Shown here in pieces: positions 9,308 through 18,617 of a stretch of 64,000 nt of DNA. A program made the position numbers and the translations under genes. The stretch is taken from contig NZ_JAJAVB010000016.1 in NCBI RefSeq assembly GCF_020615385.1, positions 210,641-274,640 on the forward strand. Direction: 5' to 3'. Positions within the stretch are counted from its first letter, which is position 1. The number at the start of each line of letters is the position of its first letter. The stretch is from Jiella soli (GTDB taxonomy: Bacteria; Pseudomonadota; Alphaproteobacteria; Rhizobiales; Rhizobiaceae). Under the pieces are notes generated by a model. It had not been told where the DNA came from. It saw nothing but the letters and a program-made list of their open reading frames with translations, and ran no database searches.

Positions 9308-10186
9308 TCAGCGATCGATATGGGCCTTCAGCCACCGGGTCCAGTCCCCCCGGCTTCCGGCGAAGGCATTGCGGTCGACGCTGCCGGAGATGCCGGCGAC
9401 CTTTCCATCCTCGGTGTACTGCCAGAAGCGGAAGCTGCGGTTCTCGTAGACATTGGCCGGATGGTCCTTGACCGCCCGCAGCCAGAAATCGTGTTTCGGA
9501 AAGGCGCCGACCAGACGGTCGCGGTGCACGTCGATCGGGATGTAGAGGATCGGCCGCTTGCCGTAATGGCGCTCCAGGAGGTCGGACATCTCGCCAACCT
9601 CGCGGACGAGTTCGTCGCGCGGCGGGCGGCGGGTGCAGGTCGGCGAGAACGGCGTCCATTCGACGTCGATCGCGGGAGGAAGCGACACCTGCTCCCTCGG
9701 AACATTGTCGATGAACCAGGCCGCCTGCTCGCGGCCGGGCCGGCAATGGTACCAGAAATGATAGGCGCCGCGCGGCACGCCGGCGGAGCCGGCCTGCTTC
9801 CAGTTGGCATCGAACATGTCGTCGACGCGGTCGCCGCCTTCGGTCGCCTTCAGCCAGGCAAAGGCGACGCCGGCGTGACGGGCCGCGCTCCAGTCGATGT
9901 CACCCTGATACTTGGACACGTCGACGCCATGGATCGGATAGCCATGGGCGCTGTCGACGGCCATGTCCGAAAGGCCGAGGTCGGCGAGGTTGGTCGGCGT
10001 CGAGCGGCAGCCGGCGAGGGCCGCCGTCGCGGCAAGCCCGCCGAGAAAGGCGCGGCGCGAGGTTGCGGCCGGCAGATGCCGCGAGATGGTCCTGGCAGCG
10101 CTGCGGCGAGCCGGGTCTGCGTCTTTGGTGAAAAGCGAGTTCGTCACGGGCGGTTCACTTGCGTTTCGGCGTTGCAGACAAACCAC
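9308..10186 (-). CDS. GH25-family lysozyme-like lipoprotein
   Basis: A probable muramidase of glycoside hydrolase family 25. HGVDVSKYQGDIDW and PPAIDVEWTP carry the conserved Asp and Glu of the active site, and GAYHFWYHCR is the typical TIM-barrel strand. Near the N-terminus SRRAFLGGLAATAALAGC combines a twin-Arg-like motif with a lipobox, so an exported lipoprotein is likely. Both candidate starts, 10186 and 10147, are GTG and neither has a clear ribosome site; the longer one is given. It lies directly upstream of the MltB gene on the same strand. Confidence 0.88.
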   Translation of the reverse strand: MVCLQRRNASEPPVTNSLFTKDADPARRSAARTISRHLPAATSRRAFLGGLAATAALAGCRSTPTNLADLGLSDMAVDSAHGYPIHGVDVSKYQGDIDWSAARHAGVAFAWLKATEGGDRVDDMFDANWKQAGSAGVPRGAYHFWYHCRPGREQAAWFIDNVPREQVSLPPAIDVEWTPFSPTCTRRPPRDELVREVGEMSDLLERHYGKRPILYIPIDVHRDRLVGAFPKHDFWLRAVKDHPANVYENRSFRFWQYTEDGKVAGISGSVDRNAFAGSRGDWTRWLKAHIDR

Positions 10187-10552
10187 GGGAAAGGCTCGGA
10201 GCCGAGGAGGTCGCCGCGCAATGCCGGCTGAATCATGGCAGCTGACGCATGGTCAGATGGGATCTTGGTCGATGTTGCCGAACTGCAACGCTGCGCATTC
10301 GATCACAACAGGGTTTACAGGGGCTTAAGCGGGTCCGGAGGGCGTTGCCGCCGGCCGCCGGAAGATCATGTTGCGGCAGGTGCTTTCGGGCTGGAGACCT
10401 GCACCGGGCGAGGGTCTGGAAGGCGCGGCGGTGCCTGCGGCGGAACGCCTCCGCGTCTCCCCGCACAGGCGCAGGTGAACGCTGCGTCATTTGCCTCGCG
10501 CTGGCGGTTGACCGATAATCCGGAATCTGCCGAACACCATGGACCTTGAGAG
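10187..10552. other. 366-base divergent intergenic region
   Basis: It separates the GH25 gene (minus) from the TerB/DnaJ gene (plus) and must carry both promoters. No strong -35/-10 pair, operator repeat, RNA gene or hairpin stands out. Short open frames here look like composition noise. Confidence 0.5.
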
Positions 10553-11266
10553 ATGCGGATACTCTCCAGCCTCAATACCCTGTTGCAGACGCTACCGGCC
10601 AGCGGCCGGGCGACCTTCGACGCCGTGATCGAAGCCATTCGCTCGCTCTTCGCCGGCGATCGCGACACGCGGCGGCGGGTCGCCTTCGGCGTGGCGGTGA
10701 TCGCGCTGTCGGCGAAGATGGCGAAGGCCGACGGCATCGTCAGCCCGGCGGAGGTGACTGCCTTCCAGGAGATTCTCGAGATCCCGCCCGAGGAGATGCG
10801 CAACGTCTTCCGCCTCTACGATCTCGCCAAGCAGGACATCGCCGGCTTCGATGTCTACGCGATGCGGCTGCGGGGGCTGTGCCGCGACGAGGACGGCGAT
10901 TGCCGGCTGCTCGGCGACGTTCTCGACGGGCTGTTCCACATCGCCAAGGCGGACGGGCTGGTGCATGAGCGCGAACTTGCCTTCCTCGCCGAGGTGGCGC
11001 GGATCTTCGGCCTGACCAAGACCGACTTCGTGCGGCTTCGCGATCGGCACATTCTCGGCCCGGACGATCCCTATGCCGTGCTGGGGCTCGATCACGACAC
11101 CAAGCCCGAGGAGGCGCGGGCGCGCTATCTGTCGCTGGTCAAGGAGAACCATCCCGATCGGCTTGCCGCCCGCGGCGTGCCCGACGAGTTCATGTTCATC
11201 GCCAACGAACGGATGAAGGCGATCAACCAGGCCTATGACCGCATCGCCGGAAAGACTGCTGCGTGA
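10553..11266 (+). CDS. DnaJ-domain protein with TerB-like N-terminal domain (DjlA type)
   Basis: A co-chaperone-like protein of 237 residues. Residues about 40-150 form a helical TerB-like domain (FGVAVIALSAKMAKADGIV, GLFHIAKADGLVHERELAFL). The C-terminal 70 residues are a J domain (DPYAVLGLDHDTKPEEARAR) with the HPD tripeptide in ENHPDRL, needed to stimulate DnaK-type ATPases. Unlike E. coli DjlA, no transmembrane segment is visible. The stop overlaps the GTG start of the next gene as GTGA, so the two genes are translationally coupled. Confidence 0.9.
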   Translation: MRILSSLNTLLQTLPASGRATFDAVIEAIRSLFAGDRDTRRRVAFGVAVIALSAKMAKADGIVSPAEVTAFQEILEIPPEEMRNVFRLYDLAKQDIAGFDVYAMRLRGLCRDEDGDCRLLGDVLDGLFHIAKADGLVHERELAFLAEVARIFGLTKTDFVRLRDRHILGPDDPYAVLGLDHDTKPEEARARYLSLVKENHPDRLAARGVPDEFMFIANERMKAINQAYDRIAGKTAA

Positions 11267-12054
11267 AGCCGGACAGCCCCTTCGTTTCGGACCTGCGGCC
11301 GTCGCCGAACCACAATGCGCGCCGCGGCGAGGGCATCCCCAACATCCTGCTCCTCCATTACACGGGCATGGGGACGGGCGCGGGCGCTCTCAGCTGGCTC
11401 TGCGATCCGGCGAGCGAGGTCTCCTGCCATTATCTCGTCCATGAAGACGGGCGCATCGTCCAACTCGTCCCGGAGGACAGGCGCGCCTGGCACGCCGGGC
11501 AGGGAAGTTGGCGCGGCCGCGGCGACGTCAATTCCCGTTCGATCGGCATCGAGATCGTCAATCTCGGTCACGGCAACGGCTATCCGGACTTTCCTGACGA
11601 GCAGATCGCCGCGGTGATCGCGCTGGCCGGCGACATCGTAAAGCGCCGGTCGATCCCGGCGGAATTCGTGCTCGCCCATTCCGACATCGCGCCGGCGAGG
11701 AAGAGCGATCCCGGCGAGAAGTTTCCCTGGGATGCGCTTCATCGGGCCGGCATCGGCCATTACGTCACGCCGTCGCCGCGCCGGGGCGGGCGGTATTTCG
11801 GTCTCGGCGACGCCGGCCAGCCGGTCGAGGCCTATCAGGCCCTGCTCGCGGCCTATGGCTACGAGGTGCCGCAGGACGGCGGTTTCGACGAGGCGACGCG
11901 CCTCGCCACCATCGCCTTCCAGCGCCACTTCCGGCCGGCATGCGTCGATGGGATCGCCGACGCGTCGACAATCGAGACTCTGCACCGGCTCTTGCGGACG
12001 CTGCCGCGCTCGCCCTTCCGGCGCGAGGAAGCGGCTGCAGGCGCCGCGGTGTGA
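11263..12054 (+). CDS. N-acetylmuramoyl-L-alanine amidase (AmiD type) with peptidoglycan-binding domain
   Basis: Cleaves the amide bond between MurNAc and L-Ala. The Amidase_2 fold covers residues 20-165, with zinc-ligand histidines in LLLHYTGMG and LAHSDIAPARKSDPG, and the intervening YLVHEDGRIVQLVPEDRRAW and RSIGIEIVN typical of the family. A C-terminal peptidoglycan-binding domain follows (YQALLAAYGYEVPQDGGFDE). No signal peptide is seen, so it may act in the cytoplasm on recycled fragments or be exported another way. The GTG start overlaps the upstream stop by 4 bases. Confidence 0.92.
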   Translation: MKPDSPFVSDLRPSPNHNARRGEGIPNILLLHYTGMGTGAGALSWLCDPASEVSCHYLVHEDGRIVQLVPEDRRAWHAGQGSWRGRGDVNSRSIGIEIVNLGHGNGYPDFPDEQIAAVIALAGDIVKRRSIPAEFVLAHSDIAPARKSDPGEKFPWDALHRAGIGHYVTPSPRRGGRYFGLGDAGQPVEAYQALLAAYGYEVPQDGGFDEATRLATIAFQRHFRPACVDGIADASTIETLHRLLRTLPRSPFRREEAAAGAAV

Positions 12055-12328
12055 CGAGACATCCACTGGGCCGCGGCGATCCGGCGCCGCCGTCTTCACG
12101 CCGGGACCGCTGATCCCCACCTGCTCAGAGGTCCCGCATCGATGATGGTGGGCGATGCCGCGTCCTGCCGGCTCGCCTGGGGTCTGGACCGCGACGGTGG
12201 GGCGCCGGAGTGAATCTGGCACGACCTTCGCGCGCTTCGCACGGCCAAAGTCAGGGAAATCGCACCTGCGCGGGCACGTCCGAAATGATCTGGCTTGACT
12301 TCGGCCTGCGCTCCCGACACTGACGGGC

Positions 12329-12774
12329 CGCCAGCCGGCCGGGCGGCCGCTCTCGTCACATGTCGAAAGACGGCGGGAGAGGAAAGTCCGGGCTCCACGG
12401 AGAAACGGTGCCGGATAACGTCCGGCGGGGGCGACCCCAGGGAAAGTGCCACAGAAAGGAAACCGCCCCGCCTGCAGTGCGGCTCGTCGCGATGAGCGTC
12501 GCGAGGTTTGAGCCGCAGTGCCGGCGGGGTAAGGGTGAAAGGGTGGGGTAAGAGCCCACCGCGTCTCTGGCAACAGCGGCGGCATGGTAAACCCCACCGG
12601 GAGCAAGACCGAATAGGGACGACGCGGCGCATGGGACGGTGTCCCACCGCCGGCCTTTCTCCGGGCCAGTCGTCCGGGTGGGTTGCTCGAGGCGTCCCGC
12701 GAGGGACGTCCCAGAGGAATGGTCGCCAGGCGGCACTGCCGTCGACAGAACCCGGCTTACAGGCCGGCTGGCAC
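12329..12774 (+). ncRNA. rnpB: RNase P RNA (bacterial type A)
   Basis: Catalytic RNA that trims tRNA 5' leaders. Diagnostic conserved blocks occur in order: GAGGAAAGTCCGGGCTCC near 12379, ACAGAAA near 12450, GGTAAACCCCACCGGGAGCAA near 12585, AGAGGAATGGT near 12714 and ACAGAACCCGGCTTAC near 12746. The ends pair as helix P1: CCAGCCGGCC (12331-12340) with GGCCGGCTGG (12762-12771). The length of about 445 bases fits type A. The ends are accurate to a few bases. A TTGACT at 12295-12300 could be a -35 but lacks a good -10. Protein-like open frames here are spurious. Confidence 0.97.
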
Positions 12775-13016
12775 ATTAACGTCCTCCGACGTGACGCTTT
12801 GAGCGGCTCGATCCGCACGCCGCACGCCGCGCGCCGCCCGCCGTCCGTTGGCCGCGACCACTCTCCATTCCATGAAATTTTTTCGACAGGAAACGACCCT
12901 GGCGCGGGAGCTTTTTTCGCTCGGAACTTTCAGCCGCTTCAGGGCCCTATCCCAGCCCCTGCGGTGAAGCATTACCGAACCAGTATATAACATATCCGAA
13001 AAGGAATAGTTTAATA

Positions 13017-13031
13017 TTAATAGGGCGTTAA
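13017..13031 (+). promoter_or_regulatory. CtrA-type binding box upstream of mraZ
   Basis: TTAA (13017-13020), seven bases, then TTAA (13028-13031) is an exact match to the TTAA-N7-TTAA consensus of the alphaproteobacterial cell-cycle regulator CtrA. It lies in an AT-rich tract about 55 bases before the MraZ repeats and 277 bases before the mraZ start. Binding is inferred from the motif and position only. Confidence 0.6.
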
Positions 13032-13085
13032 GCCGGGGTCGGTAAACATACGCACTGGTCTTCGCCGACCCTTGGTGGAGCCGTT

Positions 13086-13119
13086 CCCATTGACGCCCAT
13101 GGTCGCCCATGTTATCCCA
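13086..13119 (-). promoter_or_regulatory. MraZ operator: four TGGG repeats at 10-base spacing
   Basis: CCCA occurs at 13086, 13096, 13106 and 13116, exactly ten bases apart, so TGGG is repeated four times on the minus strand on one helical face. MraZ proteins bind direct TGGG-type repeats with one-turn spacing upstream of their own gene. Four boxes is one more than the three known for E. coli. Autoregulation of the dcw operon is the likely role. Confidence 0.75.
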
Positions 13120-13307
13120 AATGCCATCTGACGGGGGTCGTTCCGGGCCTCATTTCAAACAAGTTGGGCAGCGTCTCCGGCGATCGGAGATGTCCGGCGC
13201 AGGTCCCTTTCGGATCTGCGCGAGGGGGGCCTTTTGTGCGATCGAGGACGGACAGTTGGGGGCTTTGATGGAATGCGAGCCGGTCGCGCCGAGACGCTCG
13301 ACGACTG

Positions 13308-13778
13308 ATGGATCGGTTCCTCTCCAACTTCGTCCACAACATCGACTCCAAGGGCCGGGTCTCCGTGCCCGCCGCCTTTCGGCAGGTGATCGCGGCGCGC
13401 GGTATTCGCGAGCTGTTCGCCATGCGCAGCCTGACTCATCCGGTCATGGATGTCGGCGGGCCGGAGCTGATGGAGCGGTTCGAGAAGGAGATGGATGCCG
13501 AGGATCCGTTCGCCGAGGCGTTTCAGGACTTGTCGATCTTCGCGTTCGGAGACGGGGCCTATCTGAAGTTCGACAGCGAGGGGCGCATCCAGGTGACCGA
13601 CTTCATCCGCTCGCATACCGGTATCAGGGACCGGGTCGCCTTTGTCGGTGCGAAGGATTTCTTCCAGCTCTGGGAGCCGGACTATTTCGAGGCCTATCGG
13701 AACGAGGCGCGCTCGCGGCTTCTGGCTGCTCGCAGCCGCGCGCGTCCGACGGGCACTCCACCCGGATCACCGGAATGA
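13308..13778 (+). CDS. mraZ: Division/cell wall cluster transcriptional regulator MraZ
   Basis: An AbrB-fold DNA-binding protein that regulates the dcw operon and forms ring oligomers. The 156 residues contain two SpoVT/AbrB half-repeats: [17 protein letters not shown] at the N-terminus, and [20 protein letters not shown] with [19 protein letters not shown] in the second half. It is the first gene of the cluster, and four TGGG boxes lie about 190 bases upstream. The stop overlaps the start of rsmH (ATGATG). Confidence 0.95.
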   Translation: MDRFLSNFVHNIDSKGRVSVPAAFRQVIAARGIRELFAMRSLTHPVMDVGGPELMERFEKEMDAEDPFAEAFQDLSIFAFGDGAYLKFDSEGRIQVTDFIRSHTGIRDRVAFVGAKDFFQLWEPDYFEAYRNEARSRLLAARSRARPTGTPPGSPE

Positions 13779-14806
13779 TGGCGGGCCACGGCGGGGACGA
13801 GGAACCCACCGTTGGCGGACCGGCTCGCCATATTCCGGTGTTACTTTCGGAGGTCGTCGCTGCGCTGGAGCCAGCGCCGGGGGCAATCTTCGTCGACGGG
13901 ACCTTCGGTGCGGGCGGCTATTCGGCTGCGGTGCTCAGTGAGGGCGCGACGGTCCTGGGTATCGATCGGGATCCGCGGGCGATCGCCGGCGCGGCCGACC
14001 GCGTCGCCGCTTCCGGCGGCCGCCTGACCGTCGTCGAAGGCCGTTTCGGCGATCTCGAGACGATCGTCGCCGAGCAGCTCGGCGGTTCGGTCGACGGCGT
14101 CGTCCTCGACATCGGCGTCTCCTCTATGCAGATCGACGAGGCCGAGCGCGGCTTCTCCTTCCAGAAGGATGGGCCGCTCGACATGCGCATGGGCGCCTCG
14201 GGGCCGACGGCTGCCGATGTCGTCAACCGGATGAAGCCCGGCGACCTCGCGCGGATCCTCGGCTTTTACGGCGAGGAGCGCCAGGCGGGTCGCATCGCCC
14301 GGGCGATCGTGGCGCGCCGCGAGGAGCGGGCCTTCACCCGCACGCTCGACCTTGCCGAGACGATCGGCAAGGTGGTGGGGCGCTCGCCCAAGGATAAGAT
14401 CGACCCGGCGACGCGGAGCTTCCAGGCGCTGCGCATCTTCGTCAACGACGAGCTCGCAGAGCTGGCGCGCGCGCTCGTCGCGGCCGAGCGGGTGCTGAAG
14501 CCCGGCGGTCGGCTGGTCGTCGTCACCTTCCATTCGCTGGAGGACAGGATCGTCAAGCGCTTCCTGCGCGAGCGGTCCGCTCCTCCTGCCGCCTCGCGGC
14601 ACATGCCCGATGTGACGCCGGTTCCTGTGACATTTTCCGCCCGCAACAAGGCCGTCGCCGCGACGCCGGAGGAAGCCGCGCGCAATCCGCGGGCGAGGTC
14701 CGCCAAGCTGCGGTCCGGCATCCGCACCGAGGCCGCGCCGCGCGGCGGCGATCTCGGTTTTGCCGGCCTGCCGGCGCTCGCCGATCTTCCCGAGAGCGGA
14801 GACTGA
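13775..14806 (+). CDS. rsmH: 16S rRNA (cytosine1402-N4)-methyltransferase RsmH (MraW)
   Basis: Methylates N4 of C1402 in 16S rRNA using S-adenosylmethionine. The 343 residues show the family signature [13 protein letters not shown], then the SAM-binding segments [16 protein letters not shown] and [20 protein letters not shown], and near the C-terminus [18 protein letters not shown]. The open frame reaches back to 13109, but that part overlaps mraZ; the start is ATG 13775 or the adjacent ATG 13778, overlapping the mraZ stop. Confidence 0.96.
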   Translation: MMAGHGGDEEPTVGGPARHIPVLLSEVVAALEPAPGAIFVDGTFGAGGYSAAVLSEGATVLGIDRDPRAIAGAADRVAASGGRLTVVEGRFGDLETIVAEQLGGSVDGVVLDIGVSSMQIDEAERGFSFQKDGPLDMRMGASGPTAADVVNRMKPGDLARILGFYGEERQAGRIARAIVARREERAFTRTLDLAETIGKVVGRSPKDKIDPATRSFQALRIFVNDELAELARALVAAERVLKPGGRLVVVTFHSLEDRIVKRFLRERSAPPAASRHMPDVTPVPVTFSARNKAVAATPEEAARNPRARSAKLRSGIRTEAAPRGGDLGFAGLPALADLPESGD

Positions 14807-14809
14807 CAG

Positions 14810-15166
14810 ATGGTGCGAACACTCGATATCGTCCTCATCGCCGTCATGATTTCGGCTGCGGCCTGGACCTACAAGATCAAGCACGACGCCCAGGCGATCG
14901 AGACCGAGGTCAACCGGCTCGAGAAGAAGATCGCCCTGCAGAAGGAGACGATCCAGCTCCTGCAGGCCGACTGGACGCTGCTCGACCAGCCGGGGCGCCT
15001 CGAAGACCTCGTCAGCGCGTTCGCGGACGATCTCCAGCTGAAGCCACTGCAGCCGAACCAGATCGTCGAGCCCGACGAATTGCCGGCGCGACCGGTCGGG
15101 ATCGACCACGACCCTTCCCGCAAGCTCGGCGGCTACGCCGACAACTCCCACACGATGGTTCGGTGA
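14810..15166 (+). CDS. ftsL: Cell division protein FtsL
   Basis: A bitopic membrane protein of the septal FtsQLB complex. The 118 residues have a short cytoplasmic N-terminus, a transmembrane helix at about 5-21 (LDIVLIAVMISAAAWTY), a coiled coil (IETEVNRLEKKIALQKETI) and LQADWTLLDQPGRLEDL, the conserved alphaproteobacterial FtsL end of the coil. The position between rsmH and ftsI confirms the identity. Its TGA overlaps the ftsI ATG by one base. Confidence 0.92.
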   Translation: MVRTLDIVLIAVMISAAAWTYKIKHDAQAIETEVNRLEKKIALQKETIQLLQADWTLLDQPGRLEDLVSAFADDLQLKPLQPNQIVEPDELPARPVGIDHDPSRKLGGYADNSHTMVR

Positions 15167-16917
15167 TGCGCGTATCCTCCATCCTCCGCCGCGCCGTCGC
15201 TCAAACGCCCCCAGAGGCGCAGGGCTCCGCGGTTTCGCCCTATGATCGCTTCGGCCGCCGGCGCCGGCTCTGCGAGCCGCCCAAGAACCGCGGCCGCTTC
15301 CTGATCGCGCTCGGCCTGTTCTTCGGCGTCTACGGGGTGATCGGCGGGCGGCTGGTGGAATGGGGCATGGCGCCGGAGGAGACCGCCTCCTATTACGGAG
15401 TCCACGACCAGATCATGGCCGCGCGGCCCGACATCGTCGACCGCAACGGGCAGGTGCTGGCAACCGACATCAAGACCGCCTCGCTCTTTGCCGAGCCCCG
15501 CAGGATCATCGATCCGGACGAAGCGAGCGAACTGCTGCTCAGCGTCTTGCCGGAGATGGACCCCAAGTGGCTCTACAAGCGGCTGTCCTCGAAAGCCGGC
15601 TTCACCTGGCTGCGCCGCGAGCTGACGCCGGGCCAGCAGCAACAGATCCTCGACCTCGGCATCCCCGGTATCGGCTTCCGCACCGAGAAGCGCCGCTTCT
15701 ATCCCGGTGGCAACACTGCGTCCTTCATCGTCGGCCATGTGAACGTCGACAATCAGGGCACGGCCGGGATGGAGAAATATATCGACGACAACGACGGCTA
15801 TCTCGCCCTGCAGAAGGCCGGACTTGCCGTCAGCGCCGACCTTAAACCGGTGAAGCTCTCGCTCGACCTGCGCGTCCAGCACATCGTGCGCGACGAGATC
15901 GAGGCGGCGATGACGCGCTACGACGCCAAGGCGGCGGGCGGCGTGATCCTCGACGTCAATACCGGCGAAGTGCTCGCGATGAGTTCGGTCCCGGACTACG
16001 ACCCCAACGATCCGGCGCAGGCGCTCGACAAGGATCGCCTCAACCGCATGTCGGCGGGCCTGTTCGAGATGGGCTCGACCTTCAAGACCTTCACCACCGC
16101 GATGGCGCTCGATTCCGGCAAGGTGAAGCTCTCCGACTCGTTCGACGCGACGAAGCCCCTGCATATCGGCGGCTTCACCATTCACGACTTCCACGCCAAG
16201 CGCCGCATGCTGTCGGTTCCGGAGGTCTTCATCTACTCCTCCAATGTCGGCTCGGCGCATGAGGCGATGGCGGTCGGCATTCCCGGCCATCAGGCCTTCC
16301 TGACCAAACTCGGCCTGTTGTCGCGGATGCAGACGGAGCTCCCGGAGGTCGCGACCCCGACGCAGCCGAAGGAGTGGAAGCTGATCAACTCGATGACCAT
16401 CGCCTTCGGCCACGGCGTCTCGACGACGCCGCTGCAGACGGCGGTCGCCGCGGCGGCGCTGATGAACGGCGGCCGGCTGATCGAGCCGACCTTCCTGCCG
16501 CGCACCGAGGAAGAGGCTGACAAGGTCGCACAGCAGGTCGTGTCGAAGCAGACCTCGGACGAGATGCGCTATCTCTTCCGGCTCAACGTCGCCGACCAGC
16601 GTGGCTCGGGCAACCGGGCGGACGTGCCGGGCTACAAGGTCGGCGGCAAGACCGGCACCGCCAACAAGGTCGTCAACGGCCGTTATTCCGATACCAAGAA
16701 GTTCAACGCCTTCCTGGCCGCCTTCCCGACCGACCATCCCCGCTATGTCGTGCTCGTGGTGATCGACGAGCCGCATCCGGAAAAGGGCCAGCATTACGCG
16801 ACGGCTGGCATGAACGCGGCTCCGACGGTCGGCAACATCATCCGCCGCACTGCGGCTCTCCTTGGAGTGAAGCCGGACTTCGGTGAAGACGGCAAGCAGC
16901 TGCTGGTATCTTATTAG
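15166..16917 (+). CDS. ftsI: Peptidoglycan transpeptidase FtsI (penicillin-binding protein 3)
   Basis: Septal class B transpeptidase that crosslinks new peptidoglycan with FtsW. The 583 residues comprise one N-terminal membrane anchor (LIALGLFFGVYGVIGGRLV), a dimerisation domain, and a transpeptidase domain with SxxK in MGSTFKTF (about S304), SxN in YSSNVGS (about S358) and KTGT in GGKTGTANKV (about K495). ATG 15166 overlaps the ftsL stop. A gap of 254 bases, unusually long for this cluster, separates it from murE. Confidence 0.96.
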   Translation: MRVSSILRRAVAQTPPEAQGSAVSPYDRFGRRRRLCEPPKNRGRFLIALGLFFGVYGVIGGRLVEWGMAPEETASYYGVHDQIMAARPDIVDRNGQVLATDIKTASLFAEPRRIIDPDEASELLLSVLPEMDPKWLYKRLSSKAGFTWLRRELTPGQQQQILDLGIPGIGFRTEKRRFYPGGNTASFIVGHVNVDNQGTAGMEKYIDDNDGYLALQKAGLAVSADLKPVKLSLDLRVQHIVRDEIEAAMTRYDAKAAGGVILDVNTGEVLAMSSVPDYDPNDPAQALDKDRLNRMSAGLFEMGSTFKTFTTAMALDSGKVKLSDSFDATKPLHIGGFTIHDFHAKRRMLSVPEVFIYSSNVGSAHEAMAVGIPGHQAFLTKLGLLSRMQTELPEVATPTQPKEWKLINSMTIAFGHGVSTTPLQTAVAAAALMNGGRLIEPTFLPRTEEEADKVAQQVVSKQTSDEMRYLFRLNVADQRGSGNRADVPGYKVGGKTGTANKVVNGRYSDTKKFNAFLAAFPTDHPRYVVLVVIDEPHPEKGQHYATAGMNAAPTVGNIIRRTAALLGVKPDFGEDGKQLLVSY

Positions 16918-17171
16918 GCGACCATCGTTCGCCGCGGCACTGCAGGCGCCGCGGCGATGCCGGGGCCTGCAAAGGGCGGGTCTGGCCTGGCGGAGGTCAC
17001 CGTGCCCGGCCGCCCGTCTTTGTGCAGAGCCGGCGGCGGTGTCGCACGTTTGGCCCGTCGGCGTGGCGCGAAGACATCGCCCCCGTATTCCCGTGTCGGG
17101 CTCTAGACTATAGAAGACCCGTCGGCCGGAATGATGGAAACCGGCGAATAACATAGCGCGGAACATGGTGA

Positions 17172-18617
17172 ATGAAGCTTTCGACCCTCGCAGACGGCCT
17201 CGGCGCACGTCCTAGCGATCGCGATCCCGAGATCCTTGGCCTGTCGGCAGATTCGCGCGTCGTCGAGCCAGGCTTCCTGTTCGCTGCCCTGCCAGGGGTA
17301 AAGGCCGATGGCGCGAAATTCGTTGCCGCTGCCGAGGCGGCGGGGGCCGCCGCGGTCCTCTGCGGCGAGGGCGCTTCGATCAGTACAGCGCTGCCGGTCG
17401 TGCAGGCGGCCGATCCGCGGCGCGCGCTGGCGCTGATGGCTGCTCGCTTTTTCGGCCGCCAGCCGGATCACGTGGTCGCCGTCACCGGTACCGCTGGCAA
17501 GACCTCGATCGCGACCTTCACCCGCCAGATCTGGGAGAAGACCGGCCATGCCGCCGCCTCCATCGGCACCACCGGCGTCGTCGCGCCCGGCCGCGACGAC
17601 TACGGCTCGCTGACCACCCCCGATCCGGTCGCGCTCGCCCGGCTGATGGCAGAGCTCGCAGCTGCAGGCGTCACCCATGCGGCGATGGAGGCATCGAGCC
17701 ACGGCATCGACCAGCGCCGGCTCGACGGCGTCGTCCTGTCGGCCGCTGGCTTCAGCAATCTTGGGCACGACCATCTCGACTACCACCCGGACCTCGACTC
17801 CTACTTCGCCGCCAAGATGCGGTTGTTCACGACGCTTCTGCCGAAGGGCGCGCCGGCCGTCATCAATGCCGACGATGCCTGGTCGGGCCGTGCGATCGAG
17901 GTCGCGACCGCGGTTGGAGCGCGCGTCCTGACCGTCGGCCGGGGCGGCCAGCTCCTGACCTTGAAGCGGCTCGAGCACGAGCGCAGCCGCCAGATCGGCG
18001 AGATCGAGGCGGACGGGCGCATCCACCGCGTCGTCCTGCCGCTCGCCGGCGGCTTCCAGATGTCGAACGCGCTGGTCGCGGCGGGCCTTGCCATCGCCAC
18101 CGGGACGAAGCCCGCCGAGGCGCTGGAAGCGCTGGAGACGCTGAAGGGTGCGTCGGGCCGGTTGGAGCTTGCCGGCACGACCTCGTCCGGTGCCCCGGTC
18201 TTCGTCGACTACGCTCACAAGCCGGAGGCGCTGGAGAACGTCCTGTCGTCGGTCCGTCCCTTCACGACGGGTCGGGTGATCGTCGTCATCGGTTGCGGCG
18301 GCGACCGCGACAGGGCCAAGCGGCCGATGATGGGGGAGATCGCCACCCGGCTCGCCGACGTCGTCTTCGTCACCGACGACAATCCCCGCACCGAGGATCC
18401 CGCGGCGATCCGCGCCGAGATCATGGCCGCGGCGCCGGGTGCGCAGGAGATCGGCGACCGCCGTGCGGCGATCCGCGCCGCCGTCGGCGAGGCGAAGGCC
18501 GGCGACAGCGTCGTCGTCGCCGGCAAGGGCCACGAGATCGGTCAGACCGTCGGCACGACGACCCATCACTTCAGCGACCATGAAGAAGTTCGCGCAGCCA
18601 TCGCGGGAACCGCCTGA
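17172..18617 (+). CDS. murE: UDP-MurNAc-tripeptide synthetase MurE (meso-diaminopimelate adding)
   Basis: Adds meso-diaminopimelate to UDP-MurNAc-L-Ala-D-Glu with ATP. The 481 residues carry the Mur ligase P-loop as GTAGKTS (about 105-111), the segment [29 protein letters not shown], and DDNPRTEDP, whose DNPR motif marks DAP rather than lysine specificity. The P-loop deviates from the common GTNGKT but is seen in related alphaproteobacteria. Stop and next start overlap as TGATG, coupling it to murF. Confidence 0.96.
   Translation: MKLSTLADGLGARPSDRDPEILGLSADSRVVEPGFLFAALPGVKADGAKFVAAAEAAGAAAVLCGEGASISTALPVVQAADPRRALALMAARFFGRQPDHVVAVTGTAGKTSIATFTRQIWEKTGHAAASIGTTGVVAPGRDDYGSLTTPDPVALARLMAELAAAGVTHAAMEASSHGIDQRRLDGVVLSAAGFSNLGHDHLDYHPDLDSYFAAKMRLFTTLLPKGAPAVINADDAWSGRAIEVATAVGARVLTVGRGGQLLTLKRLEHERSRQIGEIEADGRIHRVVLPLAGGFQMSNALVAAGLAIATGTKPAEALEALETLKGASGRLELAGTTSSGAPVFVDYAHKPEALENVLSSVRPFTTGRVIVVIGCGGDRDRAKRPMMGEIATRLADVVFVTDDNPRTEDPAAIRAEIMAAAPGAQEIGDRRAAIRAAVGEAKAGDSVVVAGKGHEIGQTVGTTTHHFSDHEEVRAAIAGTA

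Larger units (their letters stand above)
12775..13307. other. Long leader region of the dcw cluster
   Basis: These 533 bases between rnpB and mraZ contain no convincing gene. An AT-rich tract (about 12980-13031), rare in this genome, holds a CtrA-type box and probably the promoter. About 55 bases further on are four CCCA repeats in 10-base register. The remaining 190 bases up to mraZ are an untranslated leader with no hairpin I can define. Confidence 0.7.

Noticed and set aside
7720..9471. A 583-residue plus-strand frame across the lytic transglycosylase
   Set aside because: Antisense to a gene with clear MltB motifs; no recognisable domain in its translation.
12096..12818. Protein-like frames over 12.1-12.8 kb
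   Set aside because: The region is RNase P RNA, with all conserved blocks and a closing P1 helix.
13109..13774. N-terminal extension of rsmH over mraZ
   Set aside because: It shadows mraZ in another frame; the family start HIPVLLSEV is close behind ATG 13775.
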